A stretch of DNA of 18,577 nt from an uncultured Halioglobus sp. (GTDB lineage: Bacteria > Pseudomonadota > Gammaproteobacteria > Pseudomonadales > Halieaceae). Position numbers and translations under genes: made by a program. The notes beneath the pieces were generated by a model. It saw only the letters and a program-made list of their open reading frames with translations, was not told where the DNA came from and ran no database searches. Each line of letters begins with the position of its first letter. Within the stretch, counting starts at the first letter, position 1. The DNA lies in the NCBI GenBank assembly GCA_905480565.1, contig CAJQQW010000117.1, positions 1-18,577 of the forward strand, written 5' to 3'. Of this stretch, positions 16,296 through 18,577 are shown in pieces.

Positions 16296-17153
16296 GTGAA
16301 AGCCCCCAAGCGACTACAGCCCCTGCTTCACGATGGTCTGATAGACGAGGTCATCCGCCCACTCATGAGCGGTAAGGAAGCCGACGTGTTTGTTGTGCGC
16401 TGCGGTTCCGATATCCGGTGCGCCAAGATCTATAAGGATTCGCTCAAGCGCAGCTTTAAAAAAGCTGCGCAATACACTGAAGGAAGGAAGGTACGCAACA
16501 GCCGCCGTGCCCGGGCGATTGAAAAGGGCTCGAAGTTTGGCCGTAAACAACAGGAAGAAACGTGGCAGAATGCCGAGGTCGATGCGCTTTACAAGCTGGC
16601 GCATGCCGGGGTGAGGGTGCCTCAGCCTTACGGCTGCTTCGACGGGGTTCTGCTAATGGAGCTAATCACCGATGAAGAAGGTGAGATAGCCCCTCGGCTG
16701 AACGACGTTACCATGTCGGCGGAGCAGGCCAGGGAAGATCATGCACTGGTGATGCAGTACGTTATGCGTATGCTTTGCACCGGGCTCATACACGGTGACC
16801 TCTCTGAGTTTAATGTTTTGGTCAACGAGGAAGGCCCCGTCATTATCGACCTGCCTCAGGCGGTTGATGCTGCCGCAAACAATAACGCCCAGTCGATGTT
16901 GGAGCGAGACGTAAAAAATATGACCGACTACTATGGCATGTTCGCGCCGGATCTTCTTGAGTCCCATTACGCCCAAGAAATCTGGTCTTTATTTGAGGAT
17001 GGAGAGCTCTATCCGGATCGTCAACTGACGGGCAATTTTGAGCTGGATACGCATATCGCTAATACCGACGCCGTACTGGATGAAATCAGAGCAGTTCTGG
17101 CGGAGGAAGAAAGCCGAAAGGAACGTTTGAAAGCGGCTGATTCGTTGGATTAG
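16296..17153 (+). CDS. RIO1-type serine/threonine protein kinase-like protein
   Basis: Atypical kinase of 285 residues. The N-lobe has SGKEADVFVVRCG (25-37), an ATP-loop equivalent, and the probable ATP-binding K44 (CAKIYKD). KVRNSRRARAIEKGSKFGRK (65-84) is the conserved RIO1 loop. The catalytic loop is HGDLSEFN at 166-173 (D168, N173) and the metal-binding motif is IIDLPQAVD at 183-191 (D185). All key residues are present, so it is probably active. Close relatives occur as single genes in Pseudomonas and many marine gammaproteobacteria; their substrate is unknown, and ribosome-related roles are known only for archaeal and eukaryotic RIO proteins. The GTG start gives the family N-terminus KAPKRLQPLLHDGLIDEV; the RBS is weak. 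The C-terminal 45 residues are charged and helical. Confidence 0.92.
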   Translation: MKAPKRLQPLLHDGLIDEVIRPLMSGKEADVFVVRCGSDIRCAKIYKDSLKRSFKKAAQYTEGRKVRNSRRARAIEKGSKFGRKQQEETWQNAEVDALYKLAHAGVRVPQPYGCFDGVLLMELITDEEGEIAPRLNDVTMSAEQAREDHALVMQYVMRMLCTGLIHGDLSEFNVLVNEEGPVIIDLPQAVDAAANNNAQSMLERDVKNMTDYYGMFAPDLLESHYAQEIWSLFEDGELYPDRQLTGNFELDTHIANTDAVLDEIRAVLAEEESRKERLKAADSLD

Positions 17154-17207
17154 TGCCCAGAGAATCCGTGTAGCCCCCTCGACTTTTGCAGGCCCGCGGA
17201 ACTTGGT

Positions 17208-17229
17208 GCTGCGCAGTTTTCGTCGCAGC
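17208..17229 (+). terminator. weak hairpin downstream of the RIO kinase gene
   Basis: GCTGCG (17208-17213) and CGCAGC (17224-17229) form a 6-bp GC-rich stem around a 10-nt loop, 54 bp after the RIO stop and in the gap before the convergent HAD gene. There is no T-tract, so terminator function is doubtful. Confidence 0.22.
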
Positions 17230-17335
17230 GGCCGACCCATGGTGCATAGAATAAAGTGATGAAGTTTGAACAAGAATTCATACATTCCTCATTGCGAAAT
17301 AATTGGGATAAATCGGACGCTATTGAACACCGACG

Positions 17336-18085
17336 TTATCCGGCAATCATCTGGTCCACCAGCGCCGGTATTTCGCGCGGGTGATCCACGGTGTAGCAGG
17401 CTCGAATAGTTGATACGGAATCAGGCTTCTGCTCATGCCTGACCCAAATCGTTTTAATGTTGCTGTTTGATGCTCCAACAATGTCTGCACTGAAGCTGTC
17501 GCCGATGTGAACGGCTTCCTCTGCCTGACAGTTGGCTAGCTGCAGCGCCTTCTCAAATATTGAACGGGCGGGTTTTTGCTCACCTTCCTGCCCTCCAACG
17601 ATAATATGATCTACATAGTATTCGAGGTTAACCGCGGCGATTTTGGGTAACTGCGAAAACTCGGGTCCGTTGGTGATCACTACAAGGGTGAGAGTGTCTC
17701 TGATGCGACTTAAGAAATCCGCGATTCCAGGATAAAAATCGAACGCGGTTATGCGCGCTCTCTCAAATACCTGGAGTAAATCACTTGCCAGCGTATCGGT
17801 GATGGCGCTCATATGCTGCTCTGCCAGTAAGTCCTGGATGAGCTTCTTACGGAAGGCTTCTTCACCCTGTCGTTCGATAATGGGAAGGTAGGCGCTGCGC
17901 TGCGAATCACTCCATTCCCTGTAGATTCCTGTGACAAAAGCAGAGGCGAATGCATCCGCGTTTAGCGACGTTTCTTTCGAAAAACGCTGGCCCACATGCC
18001 GAGCCAATTGTATTTTCGCGGTATCGACAGCCTTGTGCGTGTCGCACAAGGTGTTGTCCATATCCAGTAATAATGCTCTCAACAT
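17336..18085 (-). CDS. HAD-superfamily hydrolase (YjjG/NANP-like phosphatase)
   Basis: Predicted cytoplasmic small-molecule phosphatase of 249 residues with a helical type I cap. Motif I is D8-M-D10-N-T (nucleophile D8 and acid/base D10), motif II is TNG at 138-140, motif III is K171 in EQKPARSIFEKAL, and motif IV is GDSFSAD at 195-201. All catalytic residues are present. The overall pattern (LLLDMDNTLCDT, FDFYPGIADFLSRI, HIGDSFSADIVGASN) is like pyrimidine nucleotidase YjjG and N-acylneuraminate-9-phosphatase; the true substrate cannot be given. The ATG at 18085 matches the family start. It converges on the RIO kinase gene and follows the VOC gene on the same strand, separated by 144 bp with a weak hairpin. 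Confidence 0.92.
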   Translation of the reverse strand: MLRALLLDMDNTLCDTHKAVDTAKIQLARHVGQRFSKETSLNADAFASAFVTGIYREWSDSQRSAYLPIIERQGEEAFRKKLIQDLLAEQHMSAITDTLASDLLQVFERARITAFDFYPGIADFLSRIRDTLTLVVITNGPEFSQLPKIAAVNLEYYVDHIIVGGQEGEQKPARSIFEKALQLANCQAEEAVHIGDSFSADIVGASNSNIKTIWVRHEQKPDSVSTIRACYTVDHPREIPALVDQMIAG

Positions 18086-18115
18086 ACACTCAACCGAATA
18101 GAGTAAAAACAGAAT

Positions 18116-18138
18116 CGCGGCTTTTTAAACACGCCGCG
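18116..18138 (-). terminator. possible terminator between the VOC and HAD genes (minus strand)
   Basis: Read on the minus strand, CGCGGC (18138-18133) pairs with GCCGCG (18121-18116) around an 11-nt loop, followed six bases later by five T (plus-strand A at 18105-18109). It would end the VOC transcript just before the HAD start codon. The stem is short and the T run is displaced. Confidence 0.3.
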
Positions 18139-18229
18139 GATTGATAATACAAAGGCATCATTATTTACGCCAAGGTACGTATGAAGTGATTTGAGGTAGT
18201 GCTTTTCTTTTGCAATCGCTTGCCCTTTA

Positions 18230-18577
18230 CTAAGAGTCTTGACTTGTTGACGATCCCGGGCCGAGGGGTTGTCCATAACTAAACTCGACGAAGTTTCCAT
18301 CAGGATCTTTAACTCCGCAGTAGTAGCCAACCGGATAGGGCTCCTGCCGTGGCGGCCACTCAAGTATGCCAGCCGATGCTGCTTTAGTCGCAATAGCATC
18401 TACCGCTTCCGCGCTAGCAACCGCAAAACCCAGGTGCGAGAAGTCTGTATCAAGCTGATTGCGGCCAGGGCCGCCAGGAATAAGCACCACAATAAATTCT
18501 TTTTCCTTACCGGGCTCTGCAAGCCATACGATACGTTTGCCATCGCTGGTCCGGTCGTGGGTTATATGCATGCCGGT
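18230..18577 (-). CDS. VOC/glyoxalase-fold family protein, N-terminus cut by window edge
   Basis: The reading frame is open to the right edge, so the gene is 5'-incomplete; the in-window ATG at 18571 is probably internal because VOC proteins normally have about 25-30 more residues with the first metal ligand. Visible features are RIVWLAEPG, FSHLGFAVAS with a candidate metal His, and GYYCGVKDPDGNFVEFSYG with the typical Glu ligand and DPDGNxxE signature near the C-terminus. The fold is that of glyoxalase I, dioxygenases and fosfomycin-resistance enzymes; which of these it is cannot be judged. It is transcribed toward the HAD gene. Confidence 0.85.
   Translation of the reverse strand, partial: TGMHITHDRTSDGKRIVWLAEPGKEKEFIVVLIPGGPGRNQLDTDFSHLGFAVASAEAVDAIATKAASAGILEWPPRQEPYPVGYYCGVKDPDGNFVEFSYGQPLGPGSSTSQDS

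Noticed and set aside
18079..18399. 106-codon minus-strand frame overlapping the VOC and HAD genes
   Set aside because: It shadows the VOC gene in another frame and has no family features.

Overview
The window reads as a chromosomal segment of a gammaproteobacterium. The gene order fmdB-aspS-yebC-ruvCAB-ybgC-tolQRAB-pal-cpoB-queE-queC-tRNA-Lys is the one known from Pseudomonas and its relatives. The protein sequences and the lysine-tailed HU-like protein would fit a marine group such as the Cellvibrionales/Halieaceae, but I cannot fix the genus from sequence alone.

Layout. Positions 82-1791 (minus) hold proS. A 329-bp divergent intergenic region follows, then a lysine-rich HU-family protein with its own hairpin terminator. 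From a good sigma-70-like promoter at 2633-2661, a nearly gap-free same-strand block runs to 14511. It contains: fmdB-type zinc ribbon, aspS and yebC; the Holliday-junction genes ruvC, ruvA and ruvB, preceded by a LexA-like box; ybgC, tolQ, tolR, tolA, tolB, pal and cpoB, the whole Tol-Pal envelope-constriction machine; and queE and queC for the preQ0/queuosine pathway. Most junctions are short or overlapping, so several parts are probably co-transcribed, with at least one internal regulated start before ruvC. A hairpin and a promoter then lead to tRNA-Lys(UUU) at 14589-14664.

Beyond the tRNA the character changes. A broken C-terminal piece of a tyrosine-recombinase integrase lies on the minus strand about 70 bp past the tRNA. 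It is followed by a minus-strand sulfotransferase, about 565 bp with no convincing gene, a bacterial RIO1-type kinase (plus), a HAD phosphatase (minus) and a VOC/glyoxalase-fold protein (minus) that is cut by the window edge. I read the integrase piece as the scar of an old genomic island or prophage that used this tRNA-Lys as its attachment site. The equivalent queC-adjacent tRNA-Lys in Pseudomonas aeruginosa is a known island insertion site.

There is no complete new system visible here. The points most worth checking are the integrase scar with the neighbouring sulfotransferase, the LexA-like box before ruvC, residues suggesting a non-discriminating AspRS, and a TolA whose middle domain is TonB-like Pro-Lys repeats instead of the usual alpha-helical rod.
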